Shown: positions 35,815 through 47,940, numbered from the stretch's first letter. The stretch: DNA of 64,000 nucleotides from Malachius bipustulatus (GCA_910589415.1 OU342636.1:38641735-38705734), one strand, 5' to 3'. Notes: a model not told the origin generated them from the sequence alone. Program-made: numbers and translations.

Positions 35815-36790
35815 TTGTGGTTTTTATTGCAAATTCGCCTTTGAGGACTAAAAATGGGTACAATTTACTGAAAGCATTTTTGTCGATTATGCGTGGACAG
35901 TGCTGAAATCGAGAAAATGACAACACTGTAAAAATTTAAAAACCAAAATTTGCTGTTTTAATTGAAAATTCGCCTTTGGCGACTGAAAATGGGTACAATT
36001 TACTGAAAACATTTTTGTCTGTTATGCGTGGAAAGTGCTGAAATCGAGAAAATGGCAACACTGTAAAAATTTAAAAAACAAAATTTGCTGTTTTAATTGA
36101 AAATTCGCCTTTGGCGACTGAAAATGGGTACAATTTACTGAAAACATTTTTGTCTGTTATGCGTGGAAAGTGCTGAAATCGAGAAAATGGCAACACTGTA
36201 AAAATTTAAAAACCAAAATTTGCTGTTTTTATTGAAAATTCGCCTTTGGCGACTGAAAAGGGGTACAATTTACTTGGGACATTTTTTTCGATTATGCGTG
36301 AAAAGTGCTGAAAACGAGAAAATGGCAATACTGTAAAAATTAAAAAAAAATAAAAAATTTGCGGTTTTTATTGAAAATTCGCCTTTGGCGACTGAAAATG
36401 GGTACAATTTACTTGGAACATTATTGTTGGTTATGCGTGGAAAGTGGTGAAATCGAGAAAATGGCAACACTGTAAAAATTAAAAAAACAAAAATCTGTGG
36501 TTTTTATTGAACATTCGCCTTTGGCGAGTCAAAATGGGTACAATTTACTTGAAACATTTTTGTCTGCTATGCGGGGAAAGTGCTCAAATCGAGAAAATGG
36601 CAACACTGTAAAAATTGAAAAACCAACATTTATGTTTTTTATGGAAAATCGTTTTTGGCGACTAAAAGTGGGTACCGAGGTGGGTACAATTTACTTGGAA
36701 CATTTTTGTCGGTTATGCGTGGAAAGTGCTGAAATCGAGAAAATTTGATATTGTTCATTTTTCGCAGTATCTCGAAAATGACAACACTGT
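35815..36790. repeat. ~135-bp tandem array, seven copies
   Basis: AAATTCGCCTTTGGCGACTG and GAAATCGAGAAAATGGCAAC recur at about 135-bp steps (AATTCGCC near 35833, 35968, 36102, 36238, 36376, 36513, and a weaker last copy). The last unit contains an extra GGGTACCGAGGTGGGTAC duplication. Confidence 0.92.
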
Positions 36791-36849
36791 ATAAATTAAA
36801 TGGATCCTAGCCTACAAAAGTTCAATTGGAAAGATTTTGGGTATTGTAT

Positions 36850-37560
36850 TTTCCGTCCCATTACAATAGAAAAACGTCAGTACCTACACCCGAAAAACAT
36901 TCGTTCGAGGTTCTATTTTCAAGCCAAGGACCGACAAACATTAAACATTCATCCAACGACCTGGAACCACGGATGATGATGCGGTGCGGTTCAAGATCCT
37001 TCTAGATAATGGAGAGGAAGATGAAAAACTCCCCGCGGTGTCATGAACTCGCGGCGAGAAAAACCTCGTCGTCACACTCCATCAATGAGAGGATCGATTT
37101 CGACGGATCCGCGTAAAAATAAGCCAATTATCGAATCGGGCCTTGACAATGAAATAACGACGAAACCTGACAACACAAACATTAAAATAATTACTCGGCC
37201 TCCCGATAAAATAAATAATTAGAAGAGACGGCGGCGGGTTGAACGAACCCGCACACTAATTATTACATTGTCGCTAGCTATATCGCGCCGCCGCGATGGC
37301 GATGGCGACGGCGTCCTTTTCCAGGCCGGCCGAAAGGCGACTCGTCGTGGAAATGTCGGATAATTACACGGTTGCGATTCGTGGAAACGGCCGACGATGA
37401 AAAATTACAAGTCGGACATGTGAATTTCAAATTATGCACGCATAAATTTAGATTGGGATCTTTGGACCCGAGAGCGGCCAAAGTGGTTATTTGGGGGGAG
37501 GGGGGGGGGGGGGGCAGACCGTGCAGTGGCGATGAGATTTAAATTTAAATTTAAATCGAG
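36850..37560. promoter_or_regulatory. CpG-containing non-coding island, possible regulatory element
   Basis: A patch of clearly higher GC and CpG than its flanks (CGCGCCGCCGCGATGGCGAT near 37285), with several TAAT/ATTA homeodomain-type cores and no conserved reading frame. It ends near a poly-G tract. Could be an enhancer or an unannotated promoter. Confidence 0.3.
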
Positions 37561-37569
37561 TGCCTGCCA

Positions 37570-38189
37570 GTGCTGTGAAAATGTGATGGGTAGATAATAT
37601 CGAAATGAAATATGTACCTGGGGGTTGTGAACGGTAAATAACCTATGGACCTCTTGTAATTTATACACGAGTCGCTAATTATGTAGACATAAAAAAAGAA
37701 AACAAAGCCGTGTCTGTTTCTAAAACTGTCTACCTATAATAAAATTCAATTCCTGACTTAATTACCTTTTATATTTATAGTTCCTTTTTTTTTTGATAAA
37801 GATTAGTAGAATTCAGTAAACTAGGCAGTGTCATTATTAACGAGACTTGACCAAATAACCAGTCCCTCATGATTTTTATTGAGAATATATTTTTGTTGCC
37901 ACGTTTATATCAACTCGCTTTCAGTTCAGTTCAGTCGTCTCTGTGTCTGTCTGCGGTACAAATCTTACATTTGATTCTAAACTAACTTCCCGAAAAGCTG
38001 GAGACTTGAACTTTAAACATAGCTCAGAACTGGATGACAAATGACAATTTAATACTCATTTTTAATTTGCATTCTTGTCTCTCTTGCAGTATAAATCTTG
38101 GCAAGACCGTTTCTCAAGTTATTTATTTATTTAATTTAAATTTATAACCAAATTGTGAGTTACCAAAAAATACTTATTCCCATAAAACC
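37570..38189. other. No gene seen
   Basis: AT-rich sequence without repeats I can recognise. Confidence 0.4.
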
Positions 38190-39340
38190 AAGGAAATTAT
38201 TGAAAATGTTCTAGAATGTTCGATTCTATTTATGTTCTAGAGTGTTTTAGAATGTTCCAGAAAGTTTCAGTATGCTCTTAAAAATTCCAGAATATTGTGG
38301 AATGTTCTAGGGTACTTATAATGTTTTAGAAAGTTTGAACGGCTCTAGAATATTCTGGAATGCTCGACTACAGAATCTTCTCGAATACTCAACTCTCGAG
38401 AACGTTAAAGACTATTCCAGAATGTTCTAAAATCTTCCAGAATGCTCGATTCTATATTTTCTATAATGTTGCGAATGTTTTCGAATGTACCAGAAAGTTT
38501 CAGTGTGTTTAGAAAGTTTCAGTGTGTTCTAGAAAGTTTCAGAATATTGTGGAATATTTTAGGGTACTGTAAAATATTTGAGAATGTTCTAAAATGTTTC
38601 AGAATGTTTGAAAGGCTCTAGAGTATTTTAGAATGTTCTCAAATATTCAACTCTCGAGAACATTCGATACTATTCCAGAATGTTCAAAGATGTTCCAGAA
38701 TGCTCGATTCTGCAACGTTCTAGAAATTTGAGTCTGTTTTGGAATGTTCCAAAAAGTTTCAGTATGTTCTAGAAAGTTCCTGAATATTTTGGAATGTTCC
38801 AGAATACTTTTGAATACTCGAGAATGCCATAAAATGTTTCAGGATGTTCTCGAATATTCAACACTCTAAAATATTCGTGACTACTCCGAAATGTACTGAA
38901 ATGTCCTAGAACGCTCGATTCTATAGTGTTCTAGAATTTTGAATTTCTTATGGAATGTTCGAGAAAGTTTCTGTATGTTCTAGAAAGGTCCATAATATTG
39001 TGTAACGTTCTAGAATACTTGAGCACACTTGAAATTGTTCTAAAATGTTTCAGTATGTTTGAAAGGCTCTAGAATACCTACTCTTAAAGGTATAGAATAT
39101 TGTGGAACGTTCTAGAATACTTTAGAATATTTGAGAATTTTTTAGAATGTTTCAAAGGCTCTAGAAGGTTTTAGAATGTTCAACCTCGGAAAATTCTCAA
39201 ATGTTCACCCCTTAGAACGTTCGAGATTACTTCAGAATGTCAAAAATGTTCTAGAATGCTAGATTCTATAATGTTCTAGAATGTGGAGAGTCTTTTGGAA
39301 CGTTCTAGAGAGTTTCAGTATGTTCTATTGCCTTGGAAAT
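38190..39340. repeat. Heat-shock-element-like pentamer array 2
   Basis: A second array of alternating GAA/TTC triplets on a 5-bp grid, for example GAATGTTCCAGAAAGTTTC near 38243. A longer unit contains CTCGAGAACGTT/CTCGAGAACATT and GCTCGATTCT phrases. Sequence is related to, but not a copy of, 1920-2905. Confidence 0.85.
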
Positions 39341-39907
39341 GTTCAAAAAATATTTTTTTTGTGGAGTAAAGTACCTTTTATGTAGCAAATACGACGAAAA
39401 GTAATTTGAAAAAGTTGTTTAGAATCAACATCGAAGCCTCGATATCAAATTTCAAAATCATCGGCCAACTATTATAATCTTTCGTAAATATAATTTTCAA
39501 ATAAAACTAACTTATAGGGATCCGGTCAATTATCAAAGAAATGAAAAATCATAGCGTAGATGTTGATTCTAAACAACGGTTTTTTAGTATTCCAGTGGCG
39601 TAGAAGTTAGGGGATTGAAACTATCTAAATACCCAAACACTCCATTTCAATATTCTCTAAATTAATGTTTTCTCTCCTAAAATGCATTTTTTTTCGGAAA
39701 CGGTTCACTTTAGAGCTGTTAATCTTTTTGGTGTGGGAAACATGGGCGGATCTAAAGCGCGTCTTAAAATCGCATTTATTGCAGTGACGTAGAAGTTAGT
39801 AGGTACGTTTATAGGAAAGAAAAGTTTTTTTTTTTTTATTCTGACTACTGAATTAGTACCATAAATCTCTAGTGTAAAAAAAAAATAAATACGTGCACAT
39901 ATTTATA

Positions 39908-40772
39908 CAGGGTGGTCCAACTTAAAACATCAGGACTTTACCAAACGATAGGTAACGTTAAAATAATGCCAGTTTCTCTAATACACTTATAGCCGGGAAA
40001 GCTTTCTTTTAAAGATACAGGGCGTTGAAGTTTTGGAAAAAAATTAATGTTTTGCGAATATTGTCAAAACGGCTGCTTTAAAAAAAATTTAAATTTGGCA
40101 CGCAGCATGAGCTAAGTATCTTTCATGATTTACGGCTTATGGTGATAAATTGCAAAAACCAGCGGCGGAGATATGGGTGTGCCATAGCCCCTTTTCAAAA
40201 AAAAAATTGACGCCACTGACTCTATGGCAAATTTAATAATACTATTCAATGCCCCATGCTTTTTAGAACAAAAAAGTACTCTCTAATTTTTTTCACAAGG
40301 CGCACCGTTTTCGAGATAATTCAGGTTTTCTTAGGTAATATCCGTAGCTATTTTAAGAATAGCAGACAAATTCTAATCAAATAATTTATACTTAAATAAT
40401 TAAATAACAGAAATAAGCAACACCTAACTATTGTAACAATTGTCAGTAACCATAGAGTCAGTGGCGTCAATTTTTTTTTTTAAGGGGCCATGACACACCC
40501 ATATCTCCGCCGCTGGTTTTCGCAATTTATCACCATAAGCCGTAAATCATGAAAGATACTTATTATAGCTCATGCTGCGTGCCAAATTTCAATTTTTTTA
40601 AAGCAGCCGTTTTGACAATATTCACAAAACATTATTTTTTTTCCCAAAACTTCAACACCCTGTATCTTGAAAAGGAAGCTTTCTCGGCTATAAGTGTATT
40701 AGAGAAACTGGCATTATTTTAACGATATCTATCGTTTGGTAAAGTCCTGACGTTTTAAGTTGGACCACCCTG
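39908..40772. mobile_element. Foldback element 2 (CAGGGTGGTCC ends, TA flanks)
   Basis: Arms 39908-40225 and 40450-40772 are near-perfect inverted copies, sharing CAGGGTGGTCCAACTTAAAA and GCCAGTTTCTCTAATACACT. TATA flanks both ends (39904-39907 and 40773-40776), compatible with a TA or TATA target duplication. The centre is AT-rich and non-coding. Confidence 0.88.
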
Positions 40773-41060
40773 TATAAGACCACGTTACAATTCAGTGCTC
40801 TTCCGGACATTCGAACTGGGAAATAAACGATTCGGTTTTAAAATACGATCAGGAAGCGCGTTCTGTTGTGAATTTTCCGACGTTTCCCCGCACAGTCTTA
40901 TTTCGCGCAATCGACTCCGTCTAATTTTAAAGCCGATTAATAAAAGACGCGCACTTTCGGTGTGGTGTACCTAAAACGCATGCATACGAGCAATAAACAA
41001 TTAAACATCGAGGTCAGAGCATTTTAATCGTAGGTTCATGTGGCAATGGCAACAAACTTT
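40773..41060. other. Non-coding sequence with elevated CpG
   Basis: Contains CGACGTTTCCCCGCACAGTC and CGCGCAATCGACTCCGTC. No open frame; possible regulatory sequence by composition only. Confidence 0.25.
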
Positions 41061-43142
41061 GTATTTTTTTTTCATGCAGGCAGAACGAGATTTTTTCACG
41101 GTTTACTTTTAGATGCCTAGATAGGAAGACAGGTAGGGATTAGATAAAAAAATAAAACGCATAATATAAACGAGTTTTACATACCTTACTTAACTTGGAA
41201 TGGAACTGTATAAACAGTAAACAAGGAAATAGTTCTCTGTGTAGCAGGTTTCATAAATTTAATCGTCATATTTATTGTTTGAAAAAAAATGCACGTGTGT
41301 AATTTATATACTTTTAGACGTACTTATTTATTATAAAAAGTTGGTGTTGTTGTCACATAAACTTTTATATACTAAACGCAATAATTAAGTAGTAAAATGT
41401 ATTAAAGTGATTTTTTTTAATAAATTGCTACATTTTAAATTATTTTCATATGTCCTGAGAATTGTCGTCATTACTGAGCCAATTAACATCCTGTATAATT
41501 TTTTTTACATCAATAGAAAGTAAATTAAATTATAACATTGACCGTTTTTTTTTTTTTTTTTTTTTTTTTACTCATAATAATTGAAGGATTTATTGGACTG
41601 TACCGGAATTTTTTCCAACACCCTGTATAACTTTGTTTAAATGAAATATAATCAAATTTGACAGCTAACAGGAGACGTCAATTACATGATTAATAGGAAA
41701 AAGTAAATTCTCATTTTTTTTCTGCATAAAGTAACATGTTGATTGATTGTGATAAATCACCGTTTTGACGTTTGGTTATTTACTCTGTCAATTCTTCTTC
41801 TTATTATGTTGTATTTGCGTGTGTGTATCAGTTTTAATTAAAATTAAAAGGTTGTCTACAAAACGCTAATTGCATGGAGCTTTTCGTGCACGATTTTGTC
41901 TAAACTGGCATTCTGAATCCAGAAGTTCTAGTTCTAGAAGGAAATGTTTATTAGGGGAAGTACCCATCTATGTAAAATTTTGTATGTTCGGGATGACATT
42001 TTTTCTCGAGGAAAAATTGGAAAAAAAATAGATTTTAGTAGGTACTGCCAATGGTAAAGGTCTTCAGTCTTGAAATATAAATGAAAGAGTGGTACAAAAG
42101 AAATTAGTACAATAATAATTATTGTGCTATTAGGTAAATTAGTTTATCTACAAATAAATGCTATTACTTTTTGTAAATAAATAAATAATTAGTGTACGGT
42201 GTAAAAATAACTATAAATATTTATTTAAATAAATAATTGATTAATTGAGTCTGAGATTACTTCTTTATAATGTGAATCTTTCAACCTAAACCCCCGTTAC
42301 AATATAATTTAATATCGAATCACAGTACCACTGACTGTAATAGTAAGGTCACGTTTCGTTACGTCTAGGTCTAGGATCAATTTAGAAATCGTCATGCAAC
42401 GCTTAGTAGACAGCGTCTAATAACAATAATGTAGACACACCTGCGTAGGTACCTACCTGTCCTAACTGTGACTGTGAGAATCCTGTAATTATAATAACTT
42501 ATTCATGCACACGACGCATCATACAGAACAAGAACAAAATGCTACATACATAGGTACAACAAAGCACACTGGAGTCACTCATGGTTCATACATGCATGCG
42601 CCCATGCTCATGCTGCCATGCTGGGAAGAAACGCGCCGCACCGGCACTGCCCCCGTTGATTATGATATGAAAATCGTAGCCTGGAAATTATTATTTATTA
42701 TTGTTACGATTACGAAGGCCAGTCACATCCAAATTTCGGTGGTCGTTCAACCGAATTAACAATGGTCTAACGAGATTGAAGGACGTCGTCTAATCAACAG
42801 TGTGACTGACGTCGGGAAAAATAAGTGTTTTTTTTTTTTAGTTCTATGTAGGTACTATTCATTCGGTAGGAATAGGAAATATGTTTCAGTTTGCCTTGTG
42901 CGCGCTCTGGTGAGGTGGAGAGTTTTAATAAAAATGGAACCCTTGAATTCGTTCTAGTAAAGTTTCTGCAACCCTCCCCAGCAGGAGGAATAAAAAAATA
43001 ATAACTTTTTATAGGTATTAATATAATTTTTGTTGAACAATTGTTATTTACATAACCAGCGCTATCTTTAATAAAGTATGAACGAATTTAAATGGAAAAA
43101 AGTTCCAGAAAACTCGATTCTAATAATAATTTTTTTTACAGG
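41061..43142. other. No gene seen
   Basis: AT-rich; includes a 25-T run near 41548 and short CCTGTATAA fragments (41496, 41624) of the CAGGGTG repeat type. The open stretch 42505-42759 lacks protein features. Confidence 0.4.
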
Positions 43143-43232
43143 TTCCAGTTCCAGTACCCATATCTTGGATTGGAAGTGAAGAGCGCTGACACTTATATTT
43201 ATGAACTTCAGGTAGCATCATTAAAAATCAGG
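43143..43232 (+). other. Candidate exon, coding status unclear
   Basis: Bounded by TTTTTTTTACAG and AAATCAG|GTAAGG. One frame stays open through all 90 bases (FQFQYPYLGLEVKSADTYIY and nine more residues) but I do not recognise the protein. Joined to the acceptor at 45829 it would reach a stop after about 12 codons. It may be an internal 5' UTR exon of Atg101. Confidence 0.35.
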
Positions 43233-44039
43233 TAAGGAAATTTTATGTTACTTTTCACTCAGTAATTTTTTGTCCTTTTAGAATAATTTGGATGGTATTA
43301 TTTGGCCTGTTGAATTTTTAATTCGATTCTAAAATTCGGCTGGCTGTAAAATTCCATTTATGTGGGCATGGCTTCTTCTATTGTTCGGGACCCGTGTGGG
43401 CGGAAAATAACAGAAATTTTCTATTCCTCAAACATCGATAATGATTATTAATTCATAAACAAGTTCTTCCACCTTTCTCTGATATGAGCGTAAACATTTC
43501 GCTAATCAAAGACTTCAAATCAACGTTTTCTATGGATTTTGGCCAATAATTCTTACATTGCTCATCAATTATCATGTTTTTTTATATGATTTTCCATAAA
43601 AAAATTATGAAACTCAATAAAACCTGTAAAACTTGCATTTGCATACTGCAATGCAAGATTTTTTTGGTTCAAAATTGTCAAAAATGATCATTCTACCTCC
43701 GATAATTCAACTGGCTAAAGAGCTACAAGCACAGGCCAAAAGTCTAAGAATGTATTGAAAAGAAAATAACAAGAAGATAACGAACTTCAAAAGTGAGGCG
43801 GCCATTTTGTGTAATGGCAAAACATTCTGGAAAATCGTTATTGTTCATATATTTTTAGCTATGATTTTGGTTAATATATTTTTCATATATTCGGCTGGAT
43901 TGAAACGGCGCACGGTCCAACGAAGCCTATTTGAAATGAGCGCGATCCATTGCTTAGAAGTGTTGTTTTTGGAGATTTTTCGAGTATAGCCTAGGAAACA
44001 CTTTCTAAGTGTCTGAAAGTTGCATCGATTGTTTTGAAA

Positions 44040-45160
44040 TTACACAGTTTACACAAAATTACACCTTACCACTATTTGGACTTTTCGAGATTCTATTGGC
44101 ACTGTTATTTGAAGAAGAAGCATAGACGTACAAAATTTAGGGGAAAATTTTTTCGGAAAAAAAATTAGGCGAGCGTCTATTCGCCAAAAAGAAGACAATA
44201 TGAGCAAGGTATTTTTTAGAGGAATTTGCCCTCTCAACAAATGGCCGCCACTAGAGGTACAGGGTACAGGCCTCATTTTAAATCAATTTTTAATATTTTC
44301 TTGGACTTTTGGTCTGTTCTTATAACTCTTTGGTGAGTTCATTATCTGTTACATCCGCCAAAAATAATACAATATGAAAAATGCACTTTCCAGAGAAATT
44401 TGCCCTCTTAACAAATGGCCTCCACTAAAGATACAGGGACAGGCCTCATTTTCAAGTCGATTTTAATATTTTCTTTGACTTTTGGTCTGTTCTTATAGCT
44501 CTTTAGTCAGTTCATTATCTGTTAATCCGCCAAAAAATAATACAATATGAATATGAACAACGGTTTTTCCAAATTAGTTTGCCCTCTCAACAAATGGCCG
44601 CCACTAGAAGTACATAAAATTCATACAAGCTTCATTTTCAAATCAATTTTAATATTTTCTTTGACTTTTGGTCTATTCTTTAGTCTTATTCTACTCTTTA
44701 GACACTTCATTATCTCTGTTACATCCGCCAAAAAATAATACAATATGAACAATGTATTTTCCAGAGGAAATTGCCATCTTAACAAATGGCCGCCACTATA
44801 GATACAGGTACAGGCCTGTATTCAAATATCAAATCGATTTTAATATTTTCTTTGGCTTTTTGTCTGTTCTTATAGCTCTTTGGTAAGTTCATTATCTGTT
44901 ACATCCGCCAAAAATAATACAATATGAACAATGCACTTTGCAGAGAAATTTGCCCTCTTAACAAATGGCCGCCACTAAAAATACAGGTACAGGCATCATT
45001 TTCAAATCGATTTTAATATTTTCTTTGATTTGTTTGGTCTGTTCTTATAGCACCTTAATGGGTTCTTTATCTGTTACGTCCGCCAAAAATAATATAATAT
45101 GAACAACATGTTTTCCAAAGGAAGTTGCTCTCTTGACAAATGACCGCCACTTTAGTCATT
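44040..45160. repeat. ~177-bp tandem array, about six copies
   Basis: The marker TTTGCCCTCTTAACAAATGG followed by CCGCCACTA recurs near 44225, 44399, 44578, 44772, 44949 and 45125. Copies share TTTTGGTCTGTTCTTATAGC and ATCTGTTACATCCGCCAAAA. Confidence 0.92.
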
Positions 45161-45828
45161 TTCTTGTCATGTTCTTTGACAGGCCATTTGATTGACATGC
45201 ATTATCTGTCAAATTTATTTTAAGATTTTTTTTTTGGCTTCTACTTGTAACTCTTTAGTCAGTTCATTTCATTTATGTTTTCGAATATTGTCCGCTACAA
45301 TAATAATAGTGGACCACCATTAATAAAACCAACTCAGTTTTAAAATATTCAATCAGTTTTGCTGTTAATGGTCTCAAATGTTTGCTAAAATGATTGTGAA
45401 TGTTTAGAATTTCCAAAACAACTAAACCTACATTAGAAATTAGACAAACATGTCGGTTTGAAGTCTGACATTTCAGTTTTTACAATTTTTTTTCCATTTC
45501 CATCTTAGATTGTCTGGTCTGACAACAAAGCTGCTCATTCTATTATAGTTTTTTGATAATTAAAGCAAATTTCAGTCATAATATTTCTAAATATGACATC
45601 ACTGTAGTAGACTGTAGGTACTATTATTCCAAATGACTACCACTGCCTTAATAAAATCCCCCTATATGTAGGTATATTTATTTACAGTAGTTGACTTTAA
45701 TGTTGTTTGATACAACATTAGAGCAAAACATGCCATTTAAAAAAAAATTCACCACTAATAGTAATTCATAATAGGTTCGGGAGATATAATTGGGAACATT
45801 TTGATTAATTTTCTCTTTTGGTTACAGG

Positions 45829-46232
45829 TACGCATCGTACGCAACGACTAGCAACCTCAGTTGACAGCTCAAACCTGCCCCGACTGTCGTATCGATCTCA
45901 TTTCGCACCGGCACCGGCACCGCAACACTACGAGAGCCGTGTCCCAGAAGAAGAGTCAACCCGGTGCTTCTCTCACTCTCTATCTCTTTCTCAGGATCCC
46001 TCGTCTGTGATAGTAGTCCACAAGTTCTTACCTAGGCATCGTGTGATTCCCTCGTTTATTATTATTATTATTATTATTAGTGATCTCTAGTTTAGTATAA
46101 TCGAGTGCAATATTGTATAGTGGTGATATTAATTATTATTATCGTCGTGTTCGGTGTTTTAAAAGAGAGGTATTTGGTGTCGTGTGAGCTCAGCTACTAA
46201 CTCGCTTCCTCTGATGATTGCCTGAATGAAAG
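45829..46232 (+). promoter_or_regulatory. Atg101 5' UTR with two upstream ATGs
   Basis: A strong acceptor (TTTTCTCTTTTGGTTACAG ending at 45828) suggests this leader begins at 45829. Two upstream ATGs precede the Atg101 start: ATG-ATT-GCC-TGA at 46214-46225, and an ATG at 46226 opening a 19-codon frame that ends at 46285, overlapping the Atg101 start out of frame. Confidence 0.55.
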
Positions 46233-46974
46233 ATGAACGCGAGATCGCAAACGTTCGAGCTGTCGCTGGAAGGAAGGCAGGCTGATGAAGCGGTCGCCAG
46301 CATATTCCATACGGTGCTGTTCCATAGATCTCTGGGGAAGTTCACTTATTCCAGTAACGGACAGTATTCCATTGGAACAATCGGTAAGCTTTTTTAATAT
46401 TTTTCTCACACGTACCCCCCTCCCTTGATCCAACGCTAATCTGCCCCCTCGTCATTTTTCAGGGTACGCCGATGTGGACTGCGACTTCATCGACCTAACC
46501 TACGTCTGCTGCAACTCGGCCGGCCTGAACCGCACCCTCAGGAAGGAGATCACCTGCTTCTCGGAGCAGCTGCGCAACAACGACAGCACCGGCTCGGGCC
46601 AGATCACCCTGGAGTTCTTCCAGAAGAAGCCGACGCGCTGGCGATCGACCGAGTGCACCCCGTGGGAGGTGTGGACGATCAGGGTGGAGCTGATCTCGTT
46701 CACCAACGAGTACGAGCGCACCGTCGCCAAGGAGAAGGTCGGCGAGCTGATCACCGACAAGATACTCTACATCACGGACGTGATGAACCAGCACGACAGA
46801 ACGTACCTGCCGATCATGCCGTCTGAGAGCGAGCTGGACCTGATCTTCGACACGTCCTACCACGACGTGCAGCCGTACCTGTTCAAGCTGTACTCGAACA
46901 TATACGGGCCGAGTCCGAGCAGCTCGTTCGGGTCGCAGTTCAAGAAGCTGCTCAAGGGGACTCTCACCATGTAA
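46233..46974 (+). CDS. Atg101: Autophagy-related protein 101, two coding exons
   Basis: HORMA-domain subunit of the Atg1/ULK kinase complex; it binds and stabilises Atg13 and helps start autophagosome formation. Coding exons 46233-46383 and 46463-46974 (phase-1 intron, G|GTAAGC...TTTTTCAG|GG) give 220 residues, against 218 in human. Family signatures: EGRQADEAVASIFHTVLFHR near the N terminus, DVDCDFIDLTYV, LEFFQKKPTRW, TPWEVWTIRV, and the C-terminal DVQPYLFKLY. The loop that carries the WF finger reads RWRSTECTPW, one residue shorter than human (RWPFSDECIPW) and without the phenylalanine. Exon 2 is far richer in GC than the surroundings. Upstream reading frames may limit translation. Confidence 0.97.
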
Positions 46975-47475
46975 TTTTTTTTTATTTTTTTGTCGATTCG
47001 AGCAACGGACGGACGGATTTAGTAGGTCAATGTAGTTTAGATGACGGACGAATGTGATGCTGCGATTAAAACGGTTTCGAGTATATTTGTGGGTTTTTTT
47101 ATTGTGTTTGAGCGTTTTCGTGAATTCAACTAACAGGGTGTTGTGGTTTTTTAAGTTGAGATTGCATTTCTTTTACAGGGTGCTAAAAAAATTATCTTAA
47201 ACTATATTTTTTATTAAGATAACTTTCATATAAGTTGACCACTCTGTATGTAATGTAATGCTAATGCTAATGCTACGAGTTCCATGCTGAATGGTATTGG
47301 TAACAAATAATCGAAACCCTGTAATCAAGAATCGTTTTACTGATTGGAACTAGGCAGGGGGTGGAGAAAAATGTTGGACTTGGGGATTTTGAACCGTATT
47401 AGAGATTTTAAAGACATTTCTCTTCAACGAACCCACTTTTCCCATCATTTGTAGATGTTAAATGTTAAATGTAGA
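46975..47475 (+). other. Atg101 3' UTR and downstream spacer
   Basis: AT-rich, with an ATTAAA at 47066-47071 that could serve as a poly(A) signal. Two CAGGGTG fragments (47133, 47178) follow. Confidence 0.35.
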
Positions 47476-47757
47476 TGTTAAACCTCACTTCTCACTTCAA
47501 ACAGTAATCAAGTCAAGCCAGCAGAGGGCCAAGTCAGTTGCCTGAGATCTTTCGGACCAGTTAGAGCTACTTTTAGGTTAAAAGAGACCAAAAAGACCCG
47601 CTTACTGCTTATGGGAGAGATAAATTGAAGTACGTTTACATAAAAAGTTCAGCCAAGCATGTAAAAGTGGAATCAACCTAAAAGTTACTTTTTACTAGAC
47701 TAGACTGACTTGGATGCCCTCTGCTGGCTTGATTTGATTATTGTTTATGTTTAACTA
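47476..47757. repeat. Short foldback with two inverted CTCF-like motifs
   Basis: The left arm contains AATCAAGTCAAGCCAGCAGAGGGC and the right arm its complement with a few changes. The core CCAGCAGAGGGC lies at 47518-47529 (plus) and 47716-47727 (minus), facing each other. Non-coding. Confidence 0.7.
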
Positions 47758-47940
47758 CTGTTTTGGCTGTTGCCCTCAAGCGTGAAAAGTCTTCTCCTTT
47801 GTTTGTGCTATCTGTCCCAACTAACTACCCCCAACATCGTTCAACAATTCACACCATCAAGAACCAAAATAGAAGAAAGTAAGTCCACTCAGGGAATGAG
47901 TAATCTCAGACACTCTTTACTTAGTACCCTGATGGCTACA

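Noticed and set aside
35815..36790. Possible CRISPR array
   Set aside because: Units are contiguous ~135-bp tandem copies without unique spacers, in a eukaryotic genome.
42505..42759. 84-codon frame beginning MHTTHHTEQEQ
   Set aside because: No splice sites, domain or repeat support; consistent with chance in a higher-GC patch.
46495..46863. Minus-strand open frames of up to 122 codons
   Set aside because: Antisense of Atg101 exon 2, whose high GC removes stop codons.
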